From: Acidobacteriota bacterium
GTDB taxonomy: Bacteria; Acidobacteriota; Vicinamibacteria; Fen-336
Length of the DNA stretch: 42,581 nt
Direction of reading: 5' to 3'
Assembly (NCBI GenBank): GCA_022340585.1
Contig: JAJDNS010000135.1
Coordinates: forward strand, 1 to 42,581
Positions 21,156-30,828 of this stretch are shown piece by piece (the first letter of the stretch is position 1; every line of letters starts with the position of its first letter). A program made the position numbers and the translations under genes. The notes under the pieces were generated by a model, which worked only from the letters and a program-made list of their open reading frames with translations, was not told the DNA's origin and did not search any database.

Positions 21156-23978
21156 ATGAGTGACCGTGACCTGAGATCCACCCTGAATCTGCCCCGGACG
21201 GACTTCCCCATGAGGGGCAATCTGGCCCAGACCGAGCCCCGCCGCATCGAGCGCTGGCGGGAGCAGGACCTCTACGGTCAGATCCGCAGCGCCCGGCGGG
21301 GTGGGCCGCACTTTGTTCTCCACGACGGCCCTCCCTACGCCAACGGCCACATTCACCTCGGCCATGTCCTCAACAAGGTCCTCAAGGACGTGGTGATCCG
21401 GAGCCGGTCGATGACCGGCCACGACGCGCCGTACCAGCCGGGCTGGGACTGTCACGGGCTGCCCATCGAGCTCAAGGTGGACCGCTCCCTGGGGGCCAGG
21501 AAGCGCGAGATGTCGCCGCTGGAGTTCCGGCGAGCCTGCCGCGAGTACGCGGAGGAGTTCGTGGCGGTCCAGCGGGCCGAGTTCGAGCGCCTGGGGGTCC
21601 TCGGCGAGTGGGAGGAGCCGTATCTCACCATGTCGCCCACGTACCAGGCGACCATCGTCCGGCAGCTGGCCAGCTTCGTGGAACAGGGGCTCGTCTACAA
21701 GGCGAAGAAGTCCGTCCACTGGTGCATCTCCTGCCGCACCGCCCTGGCCGAGGCTGAGGTCGAGTACGACGAGAACCACGTCAGCCCATCCATCGACGTC
21801 CGCTTCCCCCTTGCCGAGGGCGACCGCGACGCCCTGGCCGAGAAGCTCCCGGCCCTGGCCGGGCGGGACGTCTTCGCCGTCATCTGGACCACCACTCCCT
21901 GGACGCTGCCCGCGAACCTCGCCCTCGCCTTCCACCCCGAGGCCGACTACGGCTTCTTCCCGGTCGAGGGGACGAACGACGTCCTCCTCATCGCCAGGCC
22001 CCTGAGGGAGAGCGCGGAGAAGCGGTGGCGACGCGAAGGCGCCGCCGCCGGGCCGCTCGGCGCGCTCGGCGCCCCCCTCGCCGAGGTGAAGGGCGCCGAG
22101 CTCGAGCACGTCCGCTTCCGGCACCCGTGGATCGATCGGGACTCGCCCGGAGTGCTCGGCGACTACGTCACCCTCGACACCGGAACCGGGGTGGTTCACA
22201 CCGCTCCCGGTCACGGCTGGGACGACTACCTCACCGGGGTCCGCTACGGGCTGGACATCTACTGCCCGGTGGACGAGAGCGGTCGCCTCCTCGAGGAGGT
22301 CGAGCACTTCGCGGGGCGGAAGGTCTTCGACGCCAACCCCGCGATCGTGGAGTTCCTCCGGGAGAAGGGCCGGCTCCTCCAGCACGGGAAGGACACCCAC
22401 TCCTACCCCGTGTGCTGGCGCTGCAAGAAGCCGATCATCTTCCGCGCCACCGAGCAGTGGTTCATCGCCCTCGACGAGGGGGCGCTCCGGCAGCGGGCCC
22501 TCGAGGCCATCGGACAGGTGCAGTGGGTGCCGGCCTGGGGCGAGGAGCGGATCCACAACATGATCGCCACCCGCCCCGACTGGTGCATCTCGCGGCAGCG
22601 GCTCTGGGGGATCCCGATTCCCGCCTTCTACTGCAGGGGGTGCGACGAGGTCCTCCTCCGCCCCGAGCTCCTCCGGCGCGTGGCCGACGTCTTCGAGGAC
22701 GAGACCGCCGACGCCTGGTACGCACGGGAGGCCCGGGAGCTGCTTCCCGACGACTTCGCCTGCCCGAAGTGTGGGGGCGGGGACTTCGAGAAGGAGACGG
22801 ACATCCTCGACGTCTGGTTCGATTCCGGCTCCTCCCACGCCGTCGTCCTCGGCCACCGGAACGATCTCCCGTGGCCGGCCGACCTCTACCTCGAGGGCAG
22901 CGACCAGCACCGCGGGTGGTTCCACTCGTCGCTGCTGATCGGGCTGGCCACGAAGCAGCAGGCCCCGTACCGGCGCGTCGTCACCCACGGCTTCACGGTG
23001 GACGGCGAGGGCAAGAAGATCTCCAAGAGCCTGGGCAACGACGTGGACACGACCAAGCTCATCAACACCTACGGGGTGGAGATTCTGCGGCTGTGGACCA
23101 TCATGGTCGACTACCGCGAGGACATGCGCTTCTCCGACGAGATGATCAAGCGGGTGGCGGAGGCCTACCGCAAGGTCCGGAACACCCTGCGCTACCTCCT
23201 CTCCAACCTCAGCGACTTCGACCCGGCCCGCGACGCGGTCCCGGAGGAGAAGCTGGAGGAGATCGACCGCTACGCCCTCAACCGGCACCGACAGGTGGCG
23301 GCGCGCGTCCTCCAGGCCTACGAGACCTACGAGTTCCATCACGTGTACCACCAGCTGGTGCAATACGCGGCCGCCGACCTGTCGTCCGTCTACCTGGACG
23401 TCCTCAAGGACCGCCTCTACTGCGACCCCCCCGGCAGTCCGCGGCGCCGCTCGGCCCAGACCGTCCTCCACCGCATCGCCCGGGACCTCTGCCGGCTGCT
23501 GGCCCCGGTTCTGCCCTTCACCACCGACGAGGCCTGGCCCATGATCCCCGGGGAGGCCGAGCCCTCGGTGCACCTCGCCCTCTTCCCCGAGCGCGAGGCC
23601 ACCGACGCGGCCCTGCTGGCCCGCTGGAGGGAGCTGCTGGAGGTCCGGGCGCAGGCCACGAAGGCCATCGAGGAGGCCCGAGACGCCCGGGAGGTGGCGG
23701 CGAGCCTCGAGGCCGCGGTCACGGTGAGAGGACCGGCGGCGGCCATCGCGCCCCTCCGCGACTACGAGGCCGCGAGCACGGTCTTTCCCGGAAACCTCGC
23801 CAACCTCTTCATCGTCAGCCGGGTCCGGCTCGAGGAGGCGGAGACCCCCCTCGCCGTCACCGTGGAGCGGGCCCCCGGGGCCAAGTGTGGCCGGTGCTGG
23901 ACCTTCTCGGAGAAGGTCGGGACCCTGGACGAGCCCGAGGTCTGCGAGCGGTGCGCCGAGGTCCTGGTCCGGCTGTGA
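21156..23978 (+). CDS. ileS: isoleucyl-tRNA synthetase
   Basis: Charges tRNA-Ile in the cytoplasm and edits misactivated valine. The 940-aa product has the class I HIGH motif as GHIHLGH in [17 protein letters not shown], the connective editing domain (about 195-395), KISKS in [11 protein letters not shown], the anticodon-binding domain and a C-terminal zinc finger CGRCW...CERC. This is the bacterial type 1 form. The ATG at 21156 gives [21 protein letters not shown], the standard N-terminus; an upstream GTG would lie within the promoter. The lspA start overlaps its stop (GTGA), a common ileS-lspA arrangement. Confidence 0.97.
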   Translation: MSDRDLRSTLNLPRTDFPMRGNLAQTEPRRIERWREQDLYGQIRSARRGGPHFVLHDGPPYANGHIHLGHVLNKVLKDVVIRSRSMTGHDAPYQPGWDCHGLPIELKVDRSLGARKREMSPLEFRRACREYAEEFVAVQRAEFERLGVLGEWEEPYLTMSPTYQATIVRQLASFVEQGLVYKAKKSVHWCISCRTALAEAEVEYDENHVSPSIDVRFPLAEGDRDALAEKLPALAGRDVFAVIWTTTPWTLPANLALAFHPEADYGFFPVEGTNDVLLIARPLRESAEKRWRREGAAAGPLGALGAPLAEVKGAELEHVRFRHPWIDRDSPGVLGDYVTLDTGTGVVHTAPGHGWDDYLTGVRYGLDIYCPVDESGRLLEEVEHFAGRKVFDANPAIVEFLREKGRLLQHGKDTHSYPVCWRCKKPIIFRATEQWFIALDEGALRQRALEAIGQVQWVPAWGEERIHNMIATRPDWCISRQRLWGIPIPAFYCRGCDEVLLRPELLRRVADVFEDETADAWYAREARELLPDDFACPKCGGGDFEKETDILDVWFDSGSSHAVVLGHRNDLPWPADLYLEGSDQHRGWFHSSLLIGLATKQQAPYRRVVTHGFTVDGEGKKISKSLGNDVDTTKLINTYGVEILRLWTIMVDYREDMRFSDEMIKRVAEAYRKVRNTLRYLLSNLSDFDPARDAVPEEKLEEIDRYALNRHRQVAARVLQAYETYEFHHVYHQLVQYAAADLSSVYLDVLKDRLYCDPPGSPRRRSAQTVLHRIARDLCRLLAPVLPFTTDEAWPMIPGEAEPSVHLALFPEREATDAALLARWRELLEVRAQATKAIEEARDAREVAASLEAAVTVRGPAAAIAPLRDYEAASTVFPGNLANLFIVSRVRLEEAETPLAVTVERAPGAKCGRCWTFSEKVGTLDEPEVCERCAEVLVRL

Positions 23979-24508
23979 AACGCTTCGCCCCCTATCTCGC
24001 CCTGCTGAGCACGGTGGTGGTCCTCGACCAGGTCACCAAGGCGCTCCTGGTCCGCTTCCTCCCCCTGCACGACTACGTCCCGCTCATCGACGGGCTCCTC
24101 AGCCTGAGCCACGTGCACAACTCCGGCGCGGCCTTCGGGGTCCTCGACGACGCCAGCCTCCCTTACCAGCCCGTGCTCCTGTCCGCGCTCAGCATGGCCG
24201 CCCTGCTGGCCATCGCCTACTACTTCGTGCGGCTCCCCCCCGCGGCCCGGCTCCCCCGCCTGGCCCTGGCCCTGGTCCTGGGCGGAGCCCTGGGCAACCT
24301 CGTCGATCGGGTTCGGCTCGGCTACGTCGTCGACTTCATCCACGTGTACTGGCGCCAGCACGCCTGGCCCGACTTCAACCTGGCGGACTCGTCCATCACC
24401 GTCGGCGTGGTGCTGCTCATCCTCGACATCCTCCGTGAGCCCCGCGCCGACTCGTCCCGGGCCCCCGGCGTGGACACCGCCGCCCCGACTCCCGAGAGGA
24501 TCGACTGA
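23975..24508 (+). CDS. lspA: lipoprotein signal peptidase (signal peptidase II)
   Basis: Cleaves the signal peptide of diacylglyceryl-modified prolipoproteins in the inner membrane. The 177-aa product has four hydrophobic segments and both aspartyl-protease regions: [16 protein letters not shown] and [11 protein letters not shown], plus [12 protein letters not shown] at 23975 overlaps the ileS stop by four bases, implying coupling. The last 25 residues (from about EPRADSS) are a polar tail without family similarity. lgt follows with one base between stop and start, pairing two lipoprotein maturation steps. Confidence 0.95.
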   Translation: MKRFAPYLALLSTVVVLDQVTKALLVRFLPLHDYVPLIDGLLSLSHVHNSGAAFGVLDDASLPYQPVLLSALSMAALLAIAYYFVRLPPAARLPRLALALVLGGALGNLVDRVRLGYVVDFIHVYWRQHAWPDFNLADSSITVGVVLLILDILREPRADSSRAPGVDTAAPTPERID

Positions 24509-24509
24509 G

Positions 24510-25337
24510 ATGCACCCGCGCCTTCTCACCCTTCCTGCCTTCGACGCGCTGGGCCGAACCTTCGGCCCCTTCACCCTCCACACCTACGGTGTGCTCCTCG
24601 CCGTCGCCTTCCTCGCCGGCCTCTGGGTGGCGTCGCGCCAGGCGAAGAAGGCGGGGATGGACTCGGGCCGCATCGTCGACATGGCCGTGTGGGTCCTCAT
24701 CGCCGGCCTGGTCGGGGCCAAGCTGCTTCTGGTCCTCGTCGACTGGCGCTACTTCTCCGAGAGCCCCGGTCGGATCGTTTCGATCTTCCAGAGCGGCGGG
24801 GTCTTCTACGGGGGCCTCATCGGGGGCATCCTGGTCGCCTGGTGGTACGTGCGGCGGTACCAGCTTCCCGGCTGGCCCACCGCCGACGTGCTGGTCCCCG
24901 GGGTCGTCGTGGGACAGGCCATCGGACGTCTCGGCTGCTTCGCCGCGGGGTGCTGCTGGGGCGCTCCCGCCCAGGTGCCGTGGGCCGTGACCTTCACCGA
25001 CGTCTACGCGGCCCGGGCCGTGGGCACTCCCCTCGACACCCCCGTGCACCCCAGCCAGATCTACGAGTCTCTCGCGGCCTTCCTCATCTTCTTCTTCCTT
25101 CTCTGGCTCGCCCCGCGAAAGCGGTTCCACGGCCAGGTGGCCCTGGCCTACGTGGCCCTCTACTCGGCCACCCGCTTCTGCCTCGAGTTCCTCCGGGGAG
25201 ACCCGGACCGGGGCACCTGGTTCCGGGGCACGCTCTCGACCTCCCAGATCATCTCCCTCGTCCTGATCCTGGGAGTGGCGGTGCTCCTTCCCCGGCTCCG
25301 TCGCACCCAGCGGATCGAGAAGGTCCCGCCGGCCTAG
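24510..25337 (+). CDS. lgt: phosphatidylglycerol:prolipoprotein diacylglyceryl transferase
   Basis: Transfers diacylglycerol from phosphatidylglycerol to the lipobox cysteine. The 275-aa product has about seven membrane segments, an early HTYGVLLAVAFLAGLWVA region, GGVFYGGLIGG, and the signature GQAIGRLGCFAAGCCWG. Cys replaces the Asn and Glu found in the E. coli motif (GRLGNFINGELWG), a variant also common outside Proteobacteria. HPSQIYES and a late FCLEFLRGD also match. ATG at 24510 follows GAGAGGA; an upstream in-frame start would overlap lspA and add an atypical Pro-rich segment. Confidence 0.94.
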   Translation: MHPRLLTLPAFDALGRTFGPFTLHTYGVLLAVAFLAGLWVASRQAKKAGMDSGRIVDMAVWVLIAGLVGAKLLLVLVDWRYFSESPGRIVSIFQSGGVFYGGLIGGILVAWWYVRRYQLPGWPTADVLVPGVVVGQAIGRLGCFAAGCCWGAPAQVPWAVTFTDVYAARAVGTPLDTPVHPSQIYESLAAFLIFFFLLWLAPRKRFHGQVALAYVALYSATRFCLEFLRGDPDRGTWFRGTLSTSQIISLVLILGVAVLLPRLRRTQRIEKVPPA

Positions 25338-25350
25338 GACCGAGCGTCTC

Positions 25351-26349
25351 GTGTCGCCGCAGCCCACGGACGCGGAAGGCGACGCCGGCGTGGAGAGCAC
25401 TCACGATCTCGTGGCCGATGCCGGGGCCGAGGGCCTCCGTCTCGACCTCTGGCTCGCCCGCCGGCTGCCCTCCCTGAGTCGCGCCCGACTCCAGGGCCTC
25501 ATCGGCGACCGCCACGTCCTCGTCGACGGCGCCGCGGCCCGCGCCTCGACGCGCCTCCGCCCGGGCCAGGCCGTCGTGGTGCGCCTGCCGGCCCCGGTGC
25601 CCGCCACCCCCGAGCCGGAGGACATCCCCCTCGACATCGTCCACGAGGACGCCCACCTCCTGGTCGTCGACAAACCGGCCGGCCTCGTCGTCCACCCGGG
25701 GGCCGGGACCCCCTCGGGAACGCTCGTGAACGCCCTCCTGCGCCACGTGGAGGACCTCTCGGGGATCGGCGGCGTCCTCCGCCCCGGCGTCGTCCACCGC
25801 CTCGACCGGGGCACCTCGGGCCTGCTCGTGGTGGCCAAGGACGACGAGACCCACCGCGCGCTGTCCCGCCAGTTCTCCTCGCGCCGGGTCGAGAAGGAGT
25901 ATCTGGCGCTGGCCCACGGGGTCCCCCGGTCCCGGAGCGGCACGATCTCCGCCACGATCGGCCGCCATCCCGTCCACCGCAAGAAGATGACGGTCGAGGC
26001 CCCCCGCGGCCGCGAGGCCCTCACCTCGTGGTTCCGGGAGGAAGCCTTCGACGGGGCCTGCCTGCTCCGGGTGCGCATCCACACCGGGCGCACCCACCAG
26101 ATCCGGGTCCACCTGGCCTCCATCGGCCACCCCGTGGCCGGCGACGACACCTACGGTGGCACGCGCACGCCGTCTTCGCGCCACGCCGAGGCGCGAGACG
26201 CCCTGCGCTCGCTGGCCCGGCCCGCCCTGCACGCCGCGCGGCTCGCCTTCACCCACCCCGCCACCGGCGAGGTCGTGGTCTTCGCCTCGCCCCTGCCCCC
26301 GGATCTGGAAGTCGTCGTGCGGCGCCTGCGCGCGGCCCGAATCCGCTGA
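25351..26349 (+). CDS. rluD: RluD-type ribosomal pseudouridine synthase
   Basis: Isomerises uridines to pseudouridine in large-subunit rRNA. The 332-aa product has an N-terminal S4 RNA-binding domain (RLDLWLARRLPSLSRARLQ), DKPAGLVVHPG and the catalytic Asp152 in HRLDRGTSGLLVVAK, plus the C-terminal GRTHQIRVHLASIGHPVAGD. This fits the RluA/C/D family; position next to lspA-lgt and length favour RluD, but RluC-like specificity cannot be excluded. GTG at 25351 lies 13 nt after lgt without a clear ribosome site. A leading Glu/Ala-rich 20 residues is not conserved, so the true start may be later. Confidence 0.9.
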   Translation: MSPQPTDAEGDAGVESTHDLVADAGAEGLRLDLWLARRLPSLSRARLQGLIGDRHVLVDGAAARASTRLRPGQAVVVRLPAPVPATPEPEDIPLDIVHEDAHLLVVDKPAGLVVHPGAGTPSGTLVNALLRHVEDLSGIGGVLRPGVVHRLDRGTSGLLVVAKDDETHRALSRQFSSRRVEKEYLALAHGVPRSRSGTISATIGRHPVHRKKMTVEAPRGREALTSWFREEAFDGACLLRVRIHTGRTHQIRVHLASIGHPVAGDDTYGGTRTPSSRHAEARDALRSLARPALHAARLAFTHPATGEVVVFASPLPPDLEVVVRRLRAARIR

Positions 26350-26357
26350 GCCGCGCC

Positions 26358-26366
26358 TGCTATCAT
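26358..26366 (+). promoter_or_regulatory. extended -10 TGC-TATCAT with leaderless spacing for the Nudix gene
   Basis: TGC-TATCAT starts 8 nt after the rluD stop. The hexamer ends 8 nt before ATG 26375, so the transcript would begin at or next to the start codon. There is no ribosome site between them. Confidence 0.45.
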
Positions 26367-26374
26367 CCGTCGCC

Positions 26375-26932
26375 ATGAGCGACGAGAAGACGGGGGCCCG
26401 CGTTCTGCGCCACGAGCGGGTGTATTCCGGCAAGGTCCTGGACCTCGACGTGGACGAGGTCGAGGAGCCGGGAGGTGTCGCAGGCCTCCGCGAGGTCGTG
26501 CGCCAGATCGGCTCCGTTGCCGCGCTTCCGGTTCACGACGACGGCCGCATCGTCCTGGTCCGCCAGTACCGCTACCCGGTGGGCGCCCACGTCTGGGAGC
26601 TCCCCGCCGGCCGCCTGGACCCCGACGAGCCCCCGGCCGAGGGGGCGGGCCGAGAGCTCGAGGAGGAGGTGGGCCTCCGGGCCCGCTCGCTGGAGCCACT
26701 CCTGGTCTTCTGGACCACCCCCGGCTTCTGCGACGAGGTGATGCACCTCTTCCGAGCCACGGACATGGAGCCCGTCCCCCCCCGTCCGGACGAGGACGAG
26801 CGCATCGAGACCGGCACCTTCACCCTCGAGGACGCCCTGGCCATGATGACCCGCGGCGAGATCCGCGAGGGCAAGACCGTGGTCGCCCTCCTCCTCGAGC
26901 TCGCCCGCCGCAACCAGGTCAGCGGCTTCTGA
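26375..26932 (+). CDS. Nudix hydrolase, ADP-ribose pyrophosphatase-like
   Basis: Hydrolyses a nucleoside diphosphate linked to another moiety, probably ADP-ribose. The 185-aa product has a perfect Nudix box with pattern G-x5-E-x7-REL-x-EE-x-GL (GRLDPDEPPAEGAGRELEEE then VGL). The preceding VLVRQYRYPVGAHVWELPAG and the later Glu-rich region are typical of the NudF/ADP-ribose branch. The N-terminal RHERVYSGKVLDLDVDEVE segment also fits that branch. ATG at 26375 is set by the upstream TATCAT; longer frames read through rluD. It follows rluD by 25 nt. Confidence 0.92.
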   Translation: MSDEKTGARVLRHERVYSGKVLDLDVDEVEEPGGVAGLREVVRQIGSVAALPVHDDGRIVLVRQYRYPVGAHVWELPAGRLDPDEPPAEGAGRELEEEVGLRARSLEPLLVFWTTPGFCDEVMHLFRATDMEPVPPRPDEDERIETGTFTLEDALAMMTRGEIREGKTVVALLLELARRNQVSGF

Positions 26933-27004
26933 GAATCTCCTCACCTTCCCCTCAGGTCACCGGCGGTCGGTCGGCCGAGGTTCCGAGGGACAGGGGAGGA
27001 TCCC

Positions 27005-28294
27005 ATGAGCGCGAGTCGACTTCTGGCCGTCATCTTCATCTTCGGCTGCACCTGCGCCGCCTGGCTGCTTCTCGGCACCTCGGTGCACCACCGCAGCGGC
27101 GAGGCCGACCAGCACCTCGCCCAGGAGGTCTCCCGGCTCTGGGGGGGACACCACGAGCAGGCCCCTCCGGAGGTCTGGGTCGAGCGGCCGGGGCGCGCGG
27201 TCGAGACGGTCGAGGAGAAGAAGCAGGACGGCACCACCACCACCCGGAAGGTTGCCCGCGACGTCACCCGACGGGCGCCCCTCCCCCTCGAGGCCAGCCG
27301 GGTCGAGATGGCCATGCAGCTGGAACCACGCCGCAAGGGACTCCTCTGGTACGACACCTGGGCCGGCGAGCTCCGAGCCCGCTACACGCTCCACAACCCC
27401 GACGACGTCCCGCGACGGGTGGGCGTCCGGTTCCCCTTCCCTTCCGGGGAGGCCATCTACGACGGCTTTCGCCTCCGGCTGAACGGCCGGGACCTGACCT
27501 TCGGGGGCGACCTCGCAAAGGTCGCCTCCGCCGTCGTCGACCTCCCCGCCCGGGCCGCGGCTGAGCTCGAGGTGAGCTACCGCACCCGGGGGCTCGGCCC
27601 CTGGCTCTACGCCCTCGGCGGCGAGGGCGTCAACCGGGTGCGCGACTTCGAGCTCATGGTGACCACCGACTTCGAGGACGTGGACTTCCCGGTGGGCACG
27701 CTCTCGCCCACGGAGCTGCTCGACGAGGCTCCCGGGCAGCGCCTCACCTGGCGCTTCGAGAGCCTCGTCACCGGTCAGAAGATCGGCGTCGACCCTCCCG
27801 ACCGGCTGAACCCGGGGCCGTTCGCCGCCCGGGTGACCTTCTTCGCCCCGGTGGCGCTCCTGTTCTTCATGACCGTCCTGGTGATCCTGGGCATGGTCCG
27901 GGGTCCGTCGCTGCACCCCATGCACTGGTTCTTCCTCTCCGCCGGGTTCTTCTCCTTCCACCTCCTGCTGGCGTACCTCGTCGACCACGTGGACGTTCAC
28001 CTGGCCTTCGCCCTGTCCGCGGCCACGAGCGTCTTCCTCGTGGTCAGTTACCTGCGTCTCGTGGCCGGGACCCGCTTTGCCCTGGCCCGGGCCGGTCTGG
28101 CCCAGATGGTGTTCCTGGTTCTCTTCGGGTACTCGTTCTTCCTCGAGGGCTACACCGGGCTCACCGTCACCCTCGGCGCCATCGTGACCCTCTTCGTCTT
28201 GATGCAGTCCACCGCCCGCGTGGATTGGCCCACGGTCTTCGCGTCGGGGCACGAGCCGCGGGAAAGCACGCTTTCCCCTCTCCGCCAGCCGTAG
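27005..28294 (+). CDS. CreD-like inner-membrane protein
   Basis: This 429-aa protein has one N-terminal membrane helix (about 7-25), a large extracytoplasmic domain (about 30-275) and five or six C-terminal helices. The C-terminal part (HPMHWFFLSAGFFSFHLLLA, then LAYLVDHV and QSTARVDW) resembles the CreD family of E. coli, whose expression is controlled by the CreBC two-component system and whose biochemical activity is unclear. No creB or creC is present here. The middle region has a sandwich-like ARYTLHNPDDVPRRVGVRFPFP. GGGGAGG precedes the ATG. The assignment rests on topology and the C-terminal half only. Confidence 0.65.
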   Translation: MSASRLLAVIFIFGCTCAAWLLLGTSVHHRSGEADQHLAQEVSRLWGGHHEQAPPEVWVERPGRAVETVEEKKQDGTTTTRKVARDVTRRAPLPLEASRVEMAMQLEPRRKGLLWYDTWAGELRARYTLHNPDDVPRRVGVRFPFPSGEAIYDGFRLRLNGRDLTFGGDLAKVASAVVDLPARAAAELEVSYRTRGLGPWLYALGGEGVNRVRDFELMVTTDFEDVDFPVGTLSPTELLDEAPGQRLTWRFESLVTGQKIGVDPPDRLNPGPFAARVTFFAPVALLFFMTVLVILGMVRGPSLHPMHWFFLSAGFFSFHLLLAYLVDHVDVHLAFALSAATSVFLVVSYLRLVAGTRFALARAGLAQMVFLVLFGYSFFLEGYTGLTVTLGAIVTLFVLMQSTARVDWPTVFASGHEPRESTLSPLRQP

Positions 28295-28310
28295 TCGGCG
28301 CCCTTTGCCG

Positions 28311-28380
28311 GGACCGACCCGGCCTGCGGCCAACGACCTGGCCAAGGACACGCCTCCGCCGTGGCGATCGTGTCCTTGGC
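28311..28380 (+). repeat. dispersed 70-bp palindromic repeat, copy 2
   Basis: Ungapped match to 8384-8453 (57 of 70 by my count). The stem CCAAGGACACG / CGTGTCCTTGG is 11 bp perfect, and GGCCTGCGGCC is conserved. It fills most of the 88 nt between the convergent CreD-like and diguanylate cyclase genes, where it could act as a terminator in both directions. The outer 14-bp arms around copy 1 are absent here. Confidence 0.75.
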
Positions 28381-28382
28381 GG

Positions 28383-30653
28383 CTAGGAGGAGGGCGGGGC
28401 CAGGCAAACCCGGTTCCGCCCTTCCTTCTTGGCCTGATACAGGGCCCGGTCGGCGTCCAGGACCAGCCGCTCGCCGTCGCACCCCTCGCCGTGCAGCGCC
28501 GCCACCCCCGCGCTCACCGTCAAGGGTCGGAGGAAATCCGTGCAGCCCTCGATCGCCTCCCGGAACCTCTCGGCGACCTGCCGCGCCCCATCGAGATCGG
28601 TCTCGGCCAGGAGAATCGCGAACTCCTCGCCCCCGTAGCGAACGATGGCGTCCAGCTTCCGGTGGGTCGAGGACACGATGCGCTCCGCCACCCGTCGCAG
28701 GGCGTCGTCTCCGGCCCGGTGGCCGAAGCTGTCGTTGTAGGCCTTGAAGTGGTCCAGGTCGAGCATGACCAGGGCGACGTCGTGGCGAAACCGGCGGCTC
28801 CGCTCGGTCTCCCTCTTCAGCTCCGACTCGAAGAACCGACGGTTGTACAGCCCGGTGAGGTCGTCTCTCAGGGTGAGGGCCCGCACCGCCGCCTGGAGGC
28901 GCACGCTCTCGAGGGCCACCGCGAGCTGGCGAGCGACCGCGGCACACGGGTCCAGCGTGTCGGTCGCGAAGGCCACGAAGCCCGGCGAGCGCCCCTTGTG
29001 GATCAGCGGAAGCACCAGCTGGCAACGGGGCCCGGACTCGGGGAAGAGGCGGTCGAACGTCAGGGCGCGCGTCGTCTCGCGGGGCTCGGGTGCGGTCGGC
29101 TCCTCGGGTGCCCCTCCCGGACCCGAGAGGAGAATCCGGCACGAAGCCACCGGGTCGTCCCCTGCGGGCTCGTAGAGAGCGAGGAGCGTCGGGTGAATCC
29201 CCAGGGCCGGGGCGTGCTCGCCGAGAACCGCCGGGAGCTCCGTTTCCTCGTGGACCGACAGCAGCCGCACCGAGAGCTCGCTCACCTTGTCCTCGTACTC
29301 GGAATCGAGCAGACGCTGGCGTCCCCCCTGTCGTTCAGCGCTCTCGCTCAGGACCACGCGTCCCAGATGGAGCAGGTCCTCGGCCCACCCCGCTAGCCCC
29401 GCGGCGCCTCGGGTGTCCAGGAGGCCGGCTCGCAGGACGGACAGGGCGGTCTGCCAGAGGTGAGCGGGATCGCCGGACTCCTCCAGCTCACGAACCAGCT
29501 CGAGGAGGCTGTGCTCGAACGCCGTGGCCTTGCCGGCCGCGAGGCTGGTCTCGAACCCGGCGAACAGCCCCGCGCAGAGACGCTCCGTGTCCGGGGCGGC
29601 GAGCGAGGATCCGCCGACCCCGAGCGCGTCTGTCATGGCGCGGACCGTGCCCGACCGAGGGCCCTCCGCCCCCGGCGCGGCGACGGCTCCATCGGGCGCC
29701 GGTATCGAGCCGGCCCGACGCGCCCCCTCGCGCGGCAGGCAGCCACAGGAGCGCCGACCGACGAGGCGCGTGGGGACCCTCACCTCGTCGGACCGGAGGC
29801 TGCCTTCCTGGATCATCTCGAGCAGCAGCTCCACCGCCCTCTTCCCGGCGTCGCCCAGGGGATAGCGGATGGTCGTCAGTGGCGGGATGTGGCCAGCGGC
29901 CCAGGGCTGGTCGTCGAAGCCGACCACCGCCACGTCGTCGGGGACCCGGCGACCCGACTCCACCAGGGCCCGCATCGCGCCGAGGGCGGAGTTGTCGTTG
30001 CTGGCCAGGACGGCCGTGAAGCGACAGCCTCTCTCGAGCAGGGCCTTCATGGCCGCGTAGCCCCCCGGCTCGCTGTGGAACCCCGGCTCGGTGCAGGACT
30101 CCCCGTGGTCGAGTCCCAGCTCCCCGGCCACGGCGTGGAACGCCTCGAGACGCGTACGGCTGTCGCCGTCGTCGAGAGGATCCCCGCCCACGTAGACCAC
30201 CTCGCGGTGGCCGTGCTCCCGGAGGTGCAGAAGCGCCTGACGGATTCCCACGAAGCTGTCGGCCACGACCGCGGGCCGGCCGTCTCCCTCACCGATGTAG
30301 ACCACCGGGTGCCCCTCGTCCTGCAACCGGCGGACGTAGCCGCGTCGCGCGATCGTACGCAGAGGAGAGATGACGACGAGCCCGTCGGTATTCCAGGACC
30401 CCACCGGGACGAAGTCCCCGTCGGGCAGCACCTCCGGCCAGGCCGGACGCACGGCCCGGGGGTCGGCGATGCCGGGTCCCACCCCGCACGAGAGGAGAAG
30501 GTCGCAGTCCAGGGTGCGACCGGCCTCCATCACGCCCAGGAGCAACGCTTCCAGGAACCAGTTGGGGGTGGTGCCTTCGTAGGCTTGCCAGCCGGCGAGG
30601 ATTCCGATCGTGGGGCGAGGGCGACGCGTGGGGGCCGTCGGCACGGTGGACAT
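28383..30653 (-). CDS. soluble diguanylate cyclase with LacI-type ligand-binding sensor
   Basis: The 756-aa product joins a LacI/periplasmic-binding-protein-like domain (about 14-305: TIGILAGWQAYEG, VVYIGEGDGRP, ASNDNSALGAMRAL, DVAVVGFDDQPWA) to a GGDEF domain at about 585-750. The active site reads RYGGEEF, and RKLD five residues before it is an intact inhibitory I-site (RxxD), so it should make cyclic di-GMP under product control. About 305-580 is a helical and possibly GAF-like linker. There is no helix-turn-helix, signal peptide or membrane helix, so ligand sensing should be cytoplasmic. Sugars are typical ligands of this fold, but the actual one is unknown. It lies downstream of the inositol-phosphate synthase gene on the same strand. 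Confidence 0.88.
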   Translation of the reverse strand: MSTVPTAPTRRPRPTIGILAGWQAYEGTTPNWFLEALLLGVMEAGRTLDCDLLLSCGVGPGIADPRAVRPAWPEVLPDGDFVPVGSWNTDGLVVISPLRTIARRGYVRRLQDEGHPVVYIGEGDGRPAVVADSFVGIRQALLHLREHGHREVVYVGGDPLDDGDSRTRLEAFHAVAGELGLDHGESCTEPGFHSEPGGYAAMKALLERGCRFTAVLASNDNSALGAMRALVESGRRVPDDVAVVGFDDQPWAAGHIPPLTTIRYPLGDAGKRAVELLLEMIQEGSLRSDEVRVPTRLVGRRSCGCLPREGARRAGSIPAPDGAVAAPGAEGPRSGTVRAMTDALGVGGSSLAAPDTERLCAGLFAGFETSLAAGKATAFEHSLLELVRELEESGDPAHLWQTALSVLRAGLLDTRGAAGLAGWAEDLLHLGRVVLSESAERQGGRQRLLDSEYEDKVSELSVRLLSVHEETELPAVLGEHAPALGIHPTLLALYEPAGDDPVASCRILLSGPGGAPEEPTAPEPRETTRALTFDRLFPESGPRCQLVLPLIHKGRSPGFVAFATDTLDPCAAVARQLAVALESVRLQAAVRALTLRDDLTGLYNRRFFESELKRETERSRRFRHDVALVMLDLDHFKAYNDSFGHRAGDDALRRVAERIVSSTHRKLDAIVRYGGEEFAILLAETDLDGARQVAERFREAIEGCTDFLRPLTVSAGVAALHGEGCDGERLVLDADRALYQAKKEGRNRVCLAPPSS

Positions 30654-30738
30654 GGTGGGATGGGGGGAGGGGCGGAGTCAAGCGAGCGGTGGGGGTGGGA
30701 TCGCTGATGAGAAGGGGTGGCGGGGAGAACGGGGGAGG

Positions 30739-30774
30739 CCGGTTCGACGTCGGGACGACGGGGAACCGGCCGAG
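30739..30774 (-). repeat. intergenic hairpin repeat, copy A
   Basis: This 36-bp block and 30829-30864 share TTCGACGT and a GAACCGGCCGAG end. Here GGCCGGTTC pairs perfectly with GAACCGGCC. It lies between the inositol-phosphate synthase and diguanylate cyclase genes in a tract that is C/T-rich when read in the direction of transcription. Confidence 0.6.
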
Positions 30775-30828
30775 AGATCCGGGAGCAGGGACGTTGGATG
30801 TGGAGGGACGGAAGGGTGGGGCATTTCG

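Noticed and set aside
28383..30653. LacI-family transcription repressor
   Set aside because: There is no helix-turn-helix before the ligand domain, and the C-terminus is an intact GGDEF cyclase.
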